The notes beneath the pieces are model-generated. The model saw nothing but the letters and a program-made list of their open reading frames with translations. It was not told the origin of the DNA and did not search any database. Of a stretch of DNA of 64,000 nt, positions 16,547 to 24,919 are shown in pieces; positions within the stretch are counted from its first letter, which is position 1, and each line of letters starts with the position of its first letter. Made by a program: the position numbers and the translations under genes. The stretch is taken from assembly GCF_003945545.1 (NCBI RefSeq), contig NZ_CP029617.1:1685001-1749000 (forward strand). The letters are read 5' to 3'. The stretch is from Streptomyces sp. WAC 01529 (GTDB lineage: Bacteria; Actinomycetota; Actinomycetes; Streptomycetales; Streptomycetaceae).

Positions 16547-16570
16547 TTACGGGTTACGGGTTACGGGTTA
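16547..16570. repeat. tandem heptamer TTACGGG x3
   Basis: Three exact copies of TTACGGG (16547-16567) followed by TTACTCG. On the minus strand this is CCCGTAA repeated behind the TAA stop codon of the SixA-like gene (16570-16568), so the array repeats the stop codon region. Probably slippage. Confidence 0.75.
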
Positions 16571-17086
16571 CTCGGACGGCGCCCAGTAGTCGACGAGGGT
16601 GGCCACGCCCGGTTCGAGTGCCTTCCACGAACCGGAGTACGTCAGGACGGAGTACGTCGCGGTCGGGAAGCCCCGGCGGGCCAGCCGCTCGCGGGCATCA
16701 CCCTCGCTGTCCCCGGCGAGGATGTCGGTCAGGCCCTGCACTCCGGGGTTGTGACCGATCAGGACGACGTTCCGCACGTCGTCCGGGGTTTCGTTGAGCA
16801 CGGCGATCAGCTCGCCGGGAGAGGCTTCGTACAGCCGCTCCTCGTAGACGGTCTTCGGCCGCTGCGGCAGCTCCTGGACCGCGAGCTTCCAGGTCTCGCG
16901 GGTCCGGACCGCCGTGGAGCAGAGGGCCAGGTCGAAGGGGATGCCGCTGTCGGCCAGCTTGCGTCCGGCGACGGGGGCGTCCCTGCGGCCTCGATCGGCG
17001 AGCGGCCGCTCGTGGTCGGACACCTGCGGCCAGTCGGCCTTCGCATGCCGGAAGAGGACAATCCTGCGGGGTTCTGCGACGCTCAT
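16568..17086 (-). CDS. SixA-like histidine phosphatase
   Basis: Histidine-phosphatase-superfamily protein (branch 1) of 172 residues, close in size to SixA phosphohistidine phosphatases. Near the N-terminus RRIVLFRHAKADW holds the R-H catalytic pair (RHA instead of the usual RHG). VLIGHNPGVQGL holds the second active-site His. VRTRETWKLAVQEL contains the substrate-binding Arg. It could dephosphorylate phosphohistidine on signalling proteins or act on a small phospho-metabolite; the sequence does not decide. Monocistronic, convergent with serB. Confidence 0.85.
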   Translation of the reverse strand: MSVAEPRRIVLFRHAKADWPQVSDHERPLADRGRRDAPVAGRKLADSGIPFDLALCSTAVRTRETWKLAVQELPQRPKTVYEERLYEASPGELIAVLNETPDDVRNVVLIGHNPGVQGLTDILAGDSEGDARERLARRGFPTATYSVLTYSGSWKALEPGVATLVDYWAPSE

Positions 17087-17174
17087 GCGTCCCAGCTTCG
17101 CATGAAACGCGCCACAGGGCGCGGGTAGTTGACGCGGTCGCCCGAGGCGGGTGACGGGCCCGGCGGGGCGGGGC

Positions 17175-17390
17175 TCACGGGGTCATGCGCGAGATCAGGG
17201 CCTGTATGTGCTCCAGCAGGCCGGTGGCGGCGGGGGCGCCGCTCGCGGCGTGGGCGTCCGCCGGGTTCAGGATCAGCAGGAGCAGGGCGGCGAAGGCGAG
17301 GGCGGGCAGGGCGATCGCCCACCAGGGGAGCTGGATCTCGACGCCGCCCGACTCCGCGGGGTCGCGCCGGGGGTGCGTACGGACCGACAT
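17175..17390 (-). CDS. small single-pass membrane protein
   Basis: 71-residue protein of unknown function. The N-terminus is polar and basic (MSVRTHPRRDPAESGG), followed by one strong membrane helix (LPWWAIALPALAFAALLLLI) and a short outer tail (LLEHIQALISRM). The ATG at 17390 is preferred since GGAGG lies just upstream (spacing 4); an in-frame upstream ATG has no such site. The pattern is of small actinobacterial membrane proteins; no family recognised. Confidence 0.65.
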   Translation of the reverse strand: MSVRTHPRRDPAESGGVEIQLPWWAIALPALAFAALLLLILNPADAHAASGAPAATGLLEHIQALISRMTP

Positions 17391-17584
17391 GCCGCCTCCG
17401 TGATCTTCGAGTGCTCCGTGCCGCGTCGTCGCGGCCACATCTCGAAATTAGGCGATCGCGGGTCCTTGGCCCATCCGGAGATCCACCCACTTGACCCTGA
17501 TACTCACCCCCTAGGGGATGGGGGTGCTAACCCCACCATCCGCCGTGCCGGGGCCGTCCGTTCACGGTCGGGCGTGCCTTCTGT
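17391..17584. other. intergenic region with terminator hairpin
   Basis: 194 bp holding a near-perfect hairpin GATGGGGGT/ACCCCACCATC (17517-17540) next to the palindrome CCCCTAGGGG (17508-17517), likely the terminator of the transporter transcript coming from the right. GTTCACGGT occurs twice (17560-17568 and 17583-17591). Confidence 0.55.
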
Positions 17585-17701
17585 TCACGGTGAGGCGAGG
17601 GAGGCGACGATGCCGATGATCACGGTGATGGCCAGCATCGCGCCGAGCACGACGAGCAGTTTCTTCTGGCCGTTCTGGGGGTTCGGGTCGAGGACGGGCA
17701 T
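17585..17701 (-). CDS. SGM_5486-type transporter-associated small protein
   Basis: 38-residue protein (MPVLDPNPQNGQKKLLVVLG, then a membrane helix AMLAITVIIGIVASLA). I recognise it as the Streptomyces family named SGM_5486 transporter-associated protein, which lies directly downstream of a CynX/NimT-like MFS transporter, exactly as here (44 bp away, same strand). The likely job is a membrane partner or stabiliser of the transporter; this is inference from context. It is short enough to be missed by standard gene finders. ATG 17701; weak ribosome site GAGACTG upstream. Confidence 0.75.
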   Translation of the reverse strand: MPVLDPNPQNGQKKLLVVLGAMLAITVIIGIVASLASP

Positions 17702-17744
17702 GCGGTCAGTCTCGCACCCTTTGCCCGTCCCCTCTCCGCCGGGG

Positions 17745-19046
17745 TCAGGCCGCCTTGGCCCTGGCCGCCACCTCGTCCTCGACCGTGCGGTCGCGGCCCG
17801 CGAGGGTGCCGACGACGATCTGGGGCACCATCAGGCCCGCCATCAGCGCGATCGGCAGGCCCCAGCCGCCGCTGTGCTGGTAGAGGACGCCGACAAGGAG
17901 CGGTCCGGGGATCGAGATGAGGTAGCCGGTGCTCTGCGCGAAGGCGGACAGCTTGGCGACGCCCACACTGCTCTTGGCCCGCATGCCGACCATCGTGAGG
18001 GCGAGCGGGAAGGCGCAGTTGGAGACGCCGAGCAGCAGCGCCCAGGCCCAGGCGCCGTCCGCCGGGGCGAGGTACAGGCCCGCGTACCCGGCGAGGCCGC
18101 AGGCGCCGAGGACGGCCACGACGGGGCCCTGGTGGGGCAGGCGCGTGGCGACCCTGGGGATGACGAACGCGAGCGGCACGCCCATGGCCATCGTGACGGC
18201 GAGCAGCACGCCTGCCTGACCGGCGGGAACGCCCGCGTCACGGAAGATCTGCGGCATCCAGCCCATCGTGATGTAGGCGGCGGTGGCCTGGAGGCCGAAG
18301 AAGACGGCGAGGGCCCAGGCGGTGCGGCTGTGGGTGATGCGCAGCCCCGAGTCCTCCTGGCGCACGGTGGGGCTGATGTGCTCCGGGGCCGCGGAGGCCG
18401 CGCTCCGGTCGCGGACGAGCGGGATCCACGGCACCACGGCGACGACGGCGAGAGCGGCCCAGACGGCGAGCCCGGTCTGCCAGCGGCCGCCGAGCGCGTC
18501 GGTCATCGGCACGGTGAGGGCGGCGGCGAGGGCCGTGCCGAGCGCGAGTGCCATCGAGTACAGACCGGTCATGGAGCCGACCCGGTCGGGGAACCAGCGC
18601 TTGACGATGACGGGCATCAGGACGTTGCTGACCGCGATGCCCATGAGGGCGAGCGCGGTGCCGGCGAGGAAACCGGCCGTGCCGCCGATGAAGGGGCGTA
18701 TCACCAGGCCCGCGGCGATGGCGGCCATGCCGACGCAGACCACCGCGCTGGGGCCGAAGCGCCGGGCGAACCGCGGCGCCATGACTCCGAAGAAGGCGAA
18801 GCAGAGCGGGGGCACGGAGGTGAGCAGTCCGGCGAGGGTGCCGCTCATGCCGAGGCCGTCGCGCACCTCTTCGAGGAGGGCGCCGAGGCTGGTGATGGCC
18901 GGGCGGAGGTTGAGGGCCGCGAGGACGATGCCGACGATGACCAGACGCGTCGCCCACGCGCGCGTGGGGGCCTGTTTCTCCGCCCCTCCGGTACGCGTGG
19001 AGGGTGTCGCCGCAGGGGTCATCGTCGTGGTTTCCTCACTAGCCAT
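17745..19046 (-). CDS. MFS transporter, CynX/NimT family
   Basis: 433-residue major-facilitator transporter with about 12 membrane helices (for example LVIVGIVLAALNLRPAITSL, MGVPLAFVIPRVATRLPHQG). The N-terminal LNLRPAITSLGALLEEVRDG motif and overall pattern fit the CynX/NimT group of cyanate or nitroimidazole transporters; the real substrate is unknown. The N-terminus (first 25 residues) is polar and Thr-rich. Divergent from a GntR/FadR-type regulator with a repeat-containing intergenic region, so that regulator is the best candidate for control. The 38-residue SGM_5486-type gene follows directly. Confidence 0.88.
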   Translation of the reverse strand: MASEETTTMTPAATPSTRTGGAEKQAPTRAWATRLVIVGIVLAALNLRPAITSLGALLEEVRDGLGMSGTLAGLLTSVPPLCFAFFGVMAPRFARRFGPSAVVCVGMAAIAAGLVIRPFIGGTAGFLAGTALALMGIAVSNVLMPVIVKRWFPDRVGSMTGLYSMALALGTALAAALTVPMTDALGGRWQTGLAVWAALAVVAVVPWIPLVRDRSAASAAPEHISPTVRQEDSGLRITHSRTAWALAVFFGLQATAAYITMGWMPQIFRDAGVPAGQAGVLLAVTMAMGVPLAFVIPRVATRLPHQGPVVAVLGACGLAGYAGLYLAPADGAWAWALLLGVSNCAFPLALTMVGMRAKSSVGVAKLSAFAQSTGYLISIPGPLLVGVLYQHSGGWGLPIALMAGLMVPQIVVGTLAGRDRTVEDEVAARAKAA

Positions 19047-19088
19047 GAGTCCATCATAGAATCATGGGATGATTGACTGTCCACTCGA

Positions 19089-19123
19089 ATAGATCCCATA
19101 GACCGCATAGATCGCATAGATCG
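19089..19123. promoter_or_regulatory. four tandem 9-bp ATAGAYCSC repeats
   Basis: ATAGATCCC, ATAGACCGC, ATAGATCGC and ATAGATCG follow head to tail (19089, 19098, 19107, 19116) in the 103-bp gap between the divergent MFS and GntR genes. A second element, ATCATGGGATGAT, lies near 19060-19073. Either could be a binding array for the GntR protein or control of both promoters. Confidence 0.55.
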
Positions 19124-19149
19124 ATTCCGGTACCGCACGAAGGAACGTC

Positions 19150-19830
19150 ATGCCGCTGACCACTCCTCGCCGTTCGGCCCTCTCCGAACAGGTCATCTCC
19201 GAGCTGCGCAATCAGATCTCCTCGGGCGAGTGGCCGGTCGGCTCCCGCATCCCCACCGAGCCCGAGCTGGTCGAACAGCTCGGCGTGGCCAGGAACACCG
19301 TCAGGGAGGCCGTGCGCGCCCTCGCGCACAACGGCCTGCTCGACATCCGCCAGGGCTCGGGCACCTTCGTGATCGCCACCAGCGAGCTGGCGGGCGTGAT
19401 GCACCGCAGGTTCGCCGACGCGGACCCGCGGCACATCGCCGAGCTGCGCAGCACGCTGGAGTCGAGCGCCGCGAAGCTCGCCGCCGAGCGCCGCACCGAA
19501 CGCGACCTCAAGCAGCTGGACGCCCTCCTGGCACGCCGCGAGGAGGTGTGGGCCTCGGGGGACGCGGAGGCCTTCGTCACGGCGGACGCGACCTTCCACA
19601 TGGCCGTCGTCGCCGCCTCGCACAACGACGTCATGACCGCGCTCTACGCGGACCTCGGCGAGGTCCTGCGCGACTGGCTGCGCGAGGACATCGGCACGGA
19701 GCTGACCCCGGAGACGCACATGGACCACGGCCGGCTCGTCGACGCGATCCGCGCGCGGGACGCGGAGGCCGCCGCGACCGAGGCGGCGAGCTACCCCTTC
19801 ATGTGCCGCCCGGTCACTTCTGGTGGCTGA
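19150..19830 (+). CDS. GntR/FadR-family transcriptional regulator
   Basis: 226-residue regulator. The winged helix-turn-helix at residues 10-75 reads ISSGEWPVGSRIPTEPELVE, QLGVARNTVREAVRALAHNG and LLDIRQGSGTFV, typical GntR. The C-terminal FCD ligand-binding domain (about 90-220) shows AELRSTLESSAAKLAAERRT and the metal-associated pattern DATFHMAVVAASHND and TEAASY. FadR-type proteins respond to organic acids. It is divergent from the MFS exporter, so it likely controls that gene and itself. Start ATG 19150 with GAAGGA upstream. Confidence 0.9.
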   Translation: MPLTTPRRSALSEQVISELRNQISSGEWPVGSRIPTEPELVEQLGVARNTVREAVRALAHNGLLDIRQGSGTFVIATSELAGVMHRRFADADPRHIAELRSTLESSAAKLAAERRTERDLKQLDALLARREEVWASGDAEAFVTADATFHMAVVAASHNDVMTALYADLGEVLRDWLREDIGTELTPETHMDHGRLVDAIRARDAEAAATEAASYPFMCRPVTSGG

Positions 19831-20140
19831 CCCAGGCCGAGCGGACCTCTTCCCAGCACCGCCCGGTCAACCGCACGGTCTGGGCGGGCCCCGCCTCGAC
19901 CGGCGCGCTGTCGACGTCGATGTCCCACCACCGGTCGCACTCCACGTGCAGGCGGACCCGGTCGGTCTCGGGGTAGGGGTTGTGGCAGTACGCGACGACG
20001 GCGGAGCCGACGACGCCGGTGCGGCACGCCGCCCCGAAGGGCCGCGGCTTCGGCGCGGCCTCGCCGAGGGACGCGGCACCGGGCTGCGGCACAGCGACCA
20101 ACAGGGCGAGAGCGGCGAGCACCGCACCGGAGAGACGCAC
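19814..20140 (-). CDS. putative secreted Cys-containing protein
   Basis: Unrecognised small exported protein, about 108 residues from a GTG at 20140. A hydrophobic signal-like segment VRLSGAVLAALALLVAVPQP is followed by ASL and a mature part with three Cys (FGAACRTGV, VVAYCHNPYPETDRVRLHVE, LTGRCWEEVRSAW) and beta-like strands. The frame stays open upstream to an ATG at 20236 with poor signal-peptide sense, so the start is uncertain. Its 3' end overlaps the last 17 bp of the convergent GntR gene. Cys pattern suggests a disulfide-bonded extracellular domain. Confidence 0.6.
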   Translation of the reverse strand: MRLSGAVLAALALLVAVPQPGAASLGEAAPKPRPFGAACRTGVVGSAVVAYCHNPYPETDRVRLHVECDRWWDIDVDSAPVEAGPAQTVRLTGRCWEEVRSAWVSHQK

Positions 20141-20275
20141 ACTCCAGGGTGCGCGGCACTCCCCCGCCGCCGCCCGGCACGGGGGCCGAACGGGTGACGC
20201 CCCGCCTCCCGCGCGCTGCGGGGGACGGGGCGTCATTCACGTACGGAATACCTGATCAGGCACGTTCCGACACTG

Positions 20276-21037
20276 TCAGGCACCCATCATGTGGACGCCG
20301 CCGTCGACGTGGATGATCTCGCCGGTGGTCTTCGGGAAGAAGTCGGAGAGCAGGGCGACGATGCCGCGGCCCGCGGGCTCGGGGTCGGCCATGTCCCAGT
20401 TCAGCGGGGAGCGGGTGTTCCAGATGTCCGCGAGGTCGGCGAAGCCCGGGATGGACTTGGCCGCCATGGAGCCGAGCGGGCCCGCGGAGATGAGGTTGCA
20501 GCGGATGTTCTCCTTGCCCAGGTCGCGGGCGAGGTAGCGGCTCGTGGCCTCCAGGGCGGCCTTGGCCGGGCCCATCCAGTCGTACTTCGGCCACGCGTAC
20601 TGCGCGTCGAAGGTGAGGCCGACCACCGAGGCGCTGTCGCCGAACAGCGGGCGGCAGGCCATCGTGAGCGACTTCAGGGAGTACGCCGAGACGTGCATCG
20701 CCGTGGAGACGTCCTCGAAGGTGGCCTCGAGGAAGTTGAAGGCACCCGGCGGGGCGAAGCCGATGGAGTGGACGACGCCGTCCAGACCGCCCAGCTCCTC
20801 GCGGACGACGCCCTCGAGGCGGTCCAGGTGCTCCTGGTCGGTCACGTCCAGCTCGATGACCTTGGCGGGCTTGGGGAGCTTCTTGGCGATGCGCTCGGTG
20901 AGCGTGGGCCGCGGGAAGGCGGTCAGGATGACCTCGGCGCCCTGCTCCTGGGCGACCTTGGCCGCGTGGAAGGCGATGGAGGACTCCAGCAGCACACCCG
21001 TGATGAGGATGCGCTTGCCGTCGAGAATTCCGCTCAT
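20276..21037 (-). CDS. fabI: enoyl-ACP reductase FabI
   Basis: NADH-dependent enoyl-[acyl-carrier-protein] reductase, the last reduction step of each type II fatty-acid elongation cycle; 253 residues, cytoplasmic. N-terminal ITGVLLESSIAFHAAKVAQE is the InhA/FabI nucleotide-binding pattern. The catalytic Tyr/Lys motif is in VVGLTFDAQYAWPKYDWMGP, AKAALEATSRYLARDLG; AGPLGSMAAKSIPGF is also typical. Target family of triclosan and isoniazid. Start ATG 21037 lies 4 nt after the fabG stop (TGATCACATG), so the two are translationally coupled. Confidence 0.95.
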   Translation of the reverse strand: MSGILDGKRILITGVLLESSIAFHAAKVAQEQGAEVILTAFPRPTLTERIAKKLPKPAKVIELDVTDQEHLDRLEGVVREELGGLDGVVHSIGFAPPGAFNFLEATFEDVSTAMHVSAYSLKSLTMACRPLFGDSASVVGLTFDAQYAWPKYDWMGPAKAALEATSRYLARDLGKENIRCNLISAGPLGSMAAKSIPGFADLADIWNTRSPLNWDMADPEPAGRGIVALLSDFFPKTTGEIIHVDGGVHMMGA

Positions 21038-21041
21038 GTGA

Positions 21042-21761
21042 TCAGTGACCCATGCCCAATCCGCCGTCAACGGGGATGACGGCTCCAGTGATGTACGAAG
21101 CGTCGTCGGACGCGAGGAACTTGACCGCGGCCGCGATCTCCTCGGGCTGCGCGTAACGGCCGAGCGGCACCTGGGCGACGATGCCCGCGCGCTGCTCGTC
21201 CGTCAGTACCTTGGTCATGTCGGTGTCGACAAAACCGGGCGCGACGACGTTGAAGGTGAGGTTGCGCGACCCGAGTTCGCGGGCGAGCGAGCGCGCGAAG
21301 CCGACGAGGCCCGCCTTGGAGGCGGCGTAGTTGGCCTGCCCCGGGCCGCCGTACAGACCCACGACGGAGGAGATCAGGACGACGCGGCCCTTCCTGGCGC
21401 GCAGCATGCCGCGGTTGGCGCGCTTGACGACGCGGAAGGTGCCCGTGAGGTTGGTGTCGAGGACGGACGTGAAGTCCTCCTCGGTCATGCGCATCAGGAG
21501 CTGGTCCTTGGTGATGCCGGCGTTGGCGACCAGGACCTCGACGTTCCCGTGCTTGTCCTCGATCTCCTTGTAGGCCTGCTCCACCTGTTCGGCGTCGGTG
21601 ATGTCGCACTTGACGGCGAGGACCCCGGCGTCGGTGAGGGCCTGCGGCGGCTCGCCCGAGCGGTAGGTGATCGCGACCTTGTCGCCGGCGTCGGCGAAGG
21701 CGCGGGCGATGGCGAGGCCGATGCCCCGGTTTCCTCCGGTGACGAGAACCGAGCGGCTCAA
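21042..21761 (-). CDS. fabG: 3-oxoacyl-ACP reductase FabG
   Basis: NADPH-dependent beta-ketoacyl-ACP reductase of type II fatty-acid synthesis, 239 residues, SDR fold. Motifs: VTGGNRGIGLAIARAF (cofactor glycine motif), VLVANAGITKDQL (NAG), ISSVVGLYGGPGQANYAASK (Ser-Tyr-Lys catalytic triad), and GFVDTDM. First gene of a fabG-fabI pair, the same order as the mycobacterial mabA-inhA pair. It begins with a TTG codon at 21761; AAAGGG lies 7 nt upstream. The 186 bp upstream region is shared with the divergent tldD gene. Confidence 0.95.
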   Translation of the reverse strand: MSRSVLVTGGNRGIGLAIARAFADAGDKVAITYRSGEPPQALTDAGVLAVKCDITDAEQVEQAYKEIEDKHGNVEVLVANAGITKDQLLMRMTEEDFTSVLDTNLTGTFRVVKRANRGMLRARKGRVVLISSVVGLYGGPGQANYAASKAGLVGFARSLARELGSRNLTFNVVAPGFVDTDMTKVLTDEQRAGIVAQVPLGRYAQPEEIAAAVKFLASDDASYITGAVIPVDGGLGMGH

Positions 21762-21947
21762 CGGATCACCCTTTCGATAGCGGTCTGGTACGTCGAAAAC
21801 CTATCGGTACCTTCCGCGATACGGAGAATCGGCGATCGACAGTGGCGCGGAGTACTCCCTGTCGGGTCCCTACAGAAGGGACTGGCCGCGGGGCCGTCGC
21901 GCGCGACATGATCGGAGCTGACCGGTGCCGACAGCAGGGAGACATCC

Positions 21948-23471
21948 GTGCCTCATTCCATCGATGAAGCCTTCACGGCGCTGCCGCTGCGGGCTCTCGC
22001 CGACGCCGCGCTCGCCCGCGCGCGGGCGCTCGGCGCCGACCACGCGGACTTCCGCCTGGAGCGGGTGCGCAGCGCGTCCTGGCGGCTGCGCGACGCCAAA
22101 CCGTCGGGCTCCTCGGACACCACGGACCTGGGGTACGCGGTCCGGGTGGTGCACGGCGGGAGCTGGGGGTTCGCCTCCGGGGTCGATCTGACGATGGACG
22201 CGGCGGCGAAGGTCGCCTCGCGGGCCGTGGCGATGGCGAAGCTGTCCGCCCAGGTGATCAAGGCGGCCGGGTCCGACGAGCGCGTCGAACTGGCGGACGA
22301 GCCGGTACACGCGGACCGGACGTGGGTCTCCGCGTACGAGATCGATCCGTTCTCCGTGCCGGACGAGGAGAAGGCGGGGCTGCTCGCCGAGTGGAGCGCG
22401 CGTCTGCTCGCCGCCGACGGGGTCGCGCACGTCGACGCCTCGCTGCTCACCGTGCACGAGAACAAGTTCTACGCGGACACGGCGGGCACGGTGACCACGC
22501 AGCAGCGGGTCAGGCTGCACCCGCAGCTCACCGCGGTCGCCGTCGACGAGTCGAGCGGTGAGTTCGACTCGATGCGCACGCTGGCGCCGCCGGCCGGGCG
22601 GGGCTGGGAGTACCTCACCGGGACCGGCTGGGACTGGGAGGGCGAGCTGGAGCGCATCCCCGGGCAATTGGCGGAGAAGATGCGGGCGCCGAGCGTGCGG
22701 GCGGGTTCGTACGACCTCGTCGTCGATCCGTCGAACCTCTGGCTGACCATTCACGAGTCCATCGGCCACGCCACCGAGCTGGACCGCGCGCTCGGCTACG
22801 AGGCGGCGTACGCGGGCACGTCGTTCGCCACCTTCGACCAGCTGGGCAAGCTCGCCTACGGCTCCTCGCTGATGAACGTGACGGGTGACAGGACCGCCGA
22901 GCACGGTCTCGCCACCATCGGATACGACGACGAGGGCGTGGCCGCGCAGTCCTGGGACCTGGTCAAGGACGGCACCCTCGTCGGCTACCAGCTGGACCGG
23001 CGCATCGCCAGGCTCACCGGCTTCGCGCGCTCGAACGGCTGCGCGTACGCGGACTCCCCCGGCCATGTGCCGGTGCAGCGCATGGCGAACGTCTCGCTCC
23101 AGCCGGACCCCGGCGGGCTCTCCACCGAGGATCTGATCGCGGGCGTCGACCGCGGGATCTATGTGGTCGGGGACCGGTCGTGGTCGATCGACATGCAGCG
23201 GTACAACTTCCAGTTCACGGGGCAGCGCTTCTACAGGATCGAGAACGGGCGGCTCGCCGGGCAGCTGCGCGATGTCGCCTACCAGGCGACGACCACCGAC
23301 TTCTGGGGCTCCATGGCCGCGGTCGGCGGCCCGCAGACGTACGTACTCGGGGGCGCCTTCAACTGCGGGAAGGCCCAGCCGGGCCAGGTCGCCGCGGTCT
23401 CGCACGGCTGCCCGTCCGCCCTGTTCCGGGGCGTGAACATTCTGAACACCACGCAGGAGGCCGGTCGATGA
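21948..23471 (+). CDS. tldD: TldD metalloprotease subunit
   Basis: Catalytic subunit of the TldD/TldE (PmbA) zinc metalloprotease, 507 residues. The complex degrades unfolded peptides, and in E. coli trims the microcin B17 precursor and CcdA antitoxin. The HExxxH metal site appears in LTIHESIGHATELDRALGYE near residue 268, with a further family Cys/His region in YVLGGAFNCGKAQPGQVAAV at the C-terminus. GTG start 21948 with AGGGAGA upstream. It overlaps the tldE start by 4 bp (ATGA at 23468), so the two subunits are made in step. Confidence 0.92.
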   Translation: MPHSIDEAFTALPLRALADAALARARALGADHADFRLERVRSASWRLRDAKPSGSSDTTDLGYAVRVVHGGSWGFASGVDLTMDAAAKVASRAVAMAKLSAQVIKAAGSDERVELADEPVHADRTWVSAYEIDPFSVPDEEKAGLLAEWSARLLAADGVAHVDASLLTVHENKFYADTAGTVTTQQRVRLHPQLTAVAVDESSGEFDSMRTLAPPAGRGWEYLTGTGWDWEGELERIPGQLAEKMRAPSVRAGSYDLVVDPSNLWLTIHESIGHATELDRALGYEAAYAGTSFATFDQLGKLAYGSSLMNVTGDRTAEHGLATIGYDDEGVAAQSWDLVKDGTLVGYQLDRRIARLTGFARSNGCAYADSPGHVPVQRMANVSLQPDPGGLSTEDLIAGVDRGIYVVGDRSWSIDMQRYNFQFTGQRFYRIENGRLAGQLRDVAYQATTTDFWGSMAAVGGPQTYVLGGAFNCGKAQPGQVAAVSHGCPSALFRGVNILNTTQEAGR

Positions 23472-24862
23472 GCCGCAGCGCCACCAAGCCGCACGAGATC
23501 GTCGAGCGCGCCCTCGCACTCTCCCGAGCCGACGGCTGCGTCGTGATCGCCGACGAGGAGTCCTCGGCCAACCTGCGCTGGGCGGGCAACGCCCTGACCA
23601 CCAACGGCGTCACCCGGGGCCGCACCCTCACCGTGATCGCCACCGTCGACGGCAAGGAAGGCACCGCCTCCGGTGTCGTCTCCCGCTCGGCGGTCACCGC
23701 CGCCGACCTGGAGCCGCTGGTGCGGGCCGCCGAGGAGGCCGCGCGCGGGGCGGCCCCCGCCGAGGACGCGCAGCCGCTGGTGACCGGCACCGCCGCCTCC
23801 GCCGATTTCACGGAGGCCCCGGTCGAGACCTCCTCCGCCGTCTTCGCGGACTTCGCCCCCGCCCTCGGCGAGGCCTTCGCACGGGCCCGCGCGGGCGGGC
23901 GGGAGCTGTACGGCTTCGCGAACCACGAGTTCGTGTCGAGTTACCTCGGTACGTCGACGGGGCTGCGCCTGCGGCACGACCAGCCCAACGGCACCCTCGA
24001 ACTGAACGCCAAGTCGCCGGACCGCACGAAGTCGGCGTGGGCGGGGCGGGCCACCCGTGACTTCAAGGACGTCGACCCCCAGGCACTCGACGCCGAGCTG
24101 GCGCAGCGCCTCGGATGGGCCCGGCGGCGGATCGACCTGCCGGCCGGGCGGTACGAGACGCTGCTGCCGCCGACCGCGGTGGCGGATCTGCTGATCTACC
24201 AGATGTGGTCGTCATCGGCACGGGACGCCGCCGAGGGCCGTACGGTCTTCTCCAAGCCGGGCGGCGCCACGCGCCTCGGCGAACGGCTGGCCGAGCTGCC
24301 GCTGACGCTGCGCAGCGATCCGCACGAGCCCGGCCTGGAGTCGGCGGCGTTCGTCCTCGCGCACGCCTCGGGCGGTGACATGTCGGTCTTCGACAACGGT
24401 CTGCCGCTGGCCGCCACCGAGTGGATCCGCGGGGGTGAGCTGGCCCACCTCGCCACCAGCAGGCACAGCGCGGGCCTGACCGGGCTCCCGGTGACGCCCG
24501 CCATCGACAACCTCGTCCTCGACGGCGGCGGCGACCGCACCCTGGACGAGATGGTCGCCGCCACCGAGCGCGGGCTGCTGCTCACCTGCCTCTGGTACAT
24601 CCGCGAGGTCGACCCGGCGACGCTGCTGCTCACGGGCCTGACCAGGGACGGCGTCTACCTCGTCGAGAACGGCGAGGTCGTGGGCGAGGCGAACAACTTC
24701 CGGTTCAACGAGTCGCCGGTCGACCTGCTCGGCCGGGCCTCGGAGGCGGGCCGTACGGAGAGGACGCTGCCGCGCGAGTGGGGCGACTACTTCACCCGGG
24801 CCGCCATGCCCGCGCTGCGCGTCCCCGATTTCAATATGAGTTCGGTCAGCCAGGGCGTATAA
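23468..24862 (+). CDS. pmbA: TldE/PmbA metalloprotease partner subunit
   Basis: Non-catalytic partner of TldD, 464 residues; lacks the HExxxH motif, as expected for TldE, and forms the heterodimer that makes the peptide chamber. Begins MSRSATKPHEIVERAL; shares NLRWAGNALTTNGVT and the C-terminal GLYLVENGEVVGEANNFRFN-like region (here DGVYLVENGEVVGEANNFRF) with PmbA proteins. The ATG overlaps the tldD stop. No obvious peptide-toxin precursor gene lies nearby, so the pair is probably general housekeeping. Confidence 0.9.
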   Translation: MSRSATKPHEIVERALALSRADGCVVIADEESSANLRWAGNALTTNGVTRGRTLTVIATVDGKEGTASGVVSRSAVTAADLEPLVRAAEEAARGAAPAEDAQPLVTGTAASADFTEAPVETSSAVFADFAPALGEAFARARAGGRELYGFANHEFVSSYLGTSTGLRLRHDQPNGTLELNAKSPDRTKSAWAGRATRDFKDVDPQALDAELAQRLGWARRRIDLPAGRYETLLPPTAVADLLIYQMWSSSARDAAEGRTVFSKPGGATRLGERLAELPLTLRSDPHEPGLESAAFVLAHASGGDMSVFDNGLPLAATEWIRGGELAHLATSRHSAGLTGLPVTPAIDNLVLDGGGDRTLDEMVAATERGLLLTCLWYIREVDPATLLLTGLTRDGVYLVENGEVVGEANNFRFNESPVDLLGRASEAGRTERTLPREWGDYFTRAAMPALRVPDFNMSSVSQGV

Positions 24863-24919
24863 CCTCGGTCCTTGCACATCCGTGCACCCTGTAAGCACTC
24901 CCGAGGAGACGCGAGACCC

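Noticed and set aside
17560..17591. PHO box at GTTCACGGT repeats
   Set aside because: The two copies are 23 bp apart and do not match the pyrimidine positions of the consensus; they also overlap the 3' end of the small transporter-associated gene.
21948..24862. TldD/TldE as part of a peptide natural-product cluster
   Set aside because: No precursor peptide, cyclodehydratase or transporter gene next to them; flanked by fab and tyrS housekeeping genes.
24863..24919. T-box leader for tyrS
   Set aside because: The gap is only 57 bp and lacks the T-box sequence; actinobacterial tyrS normally has none.
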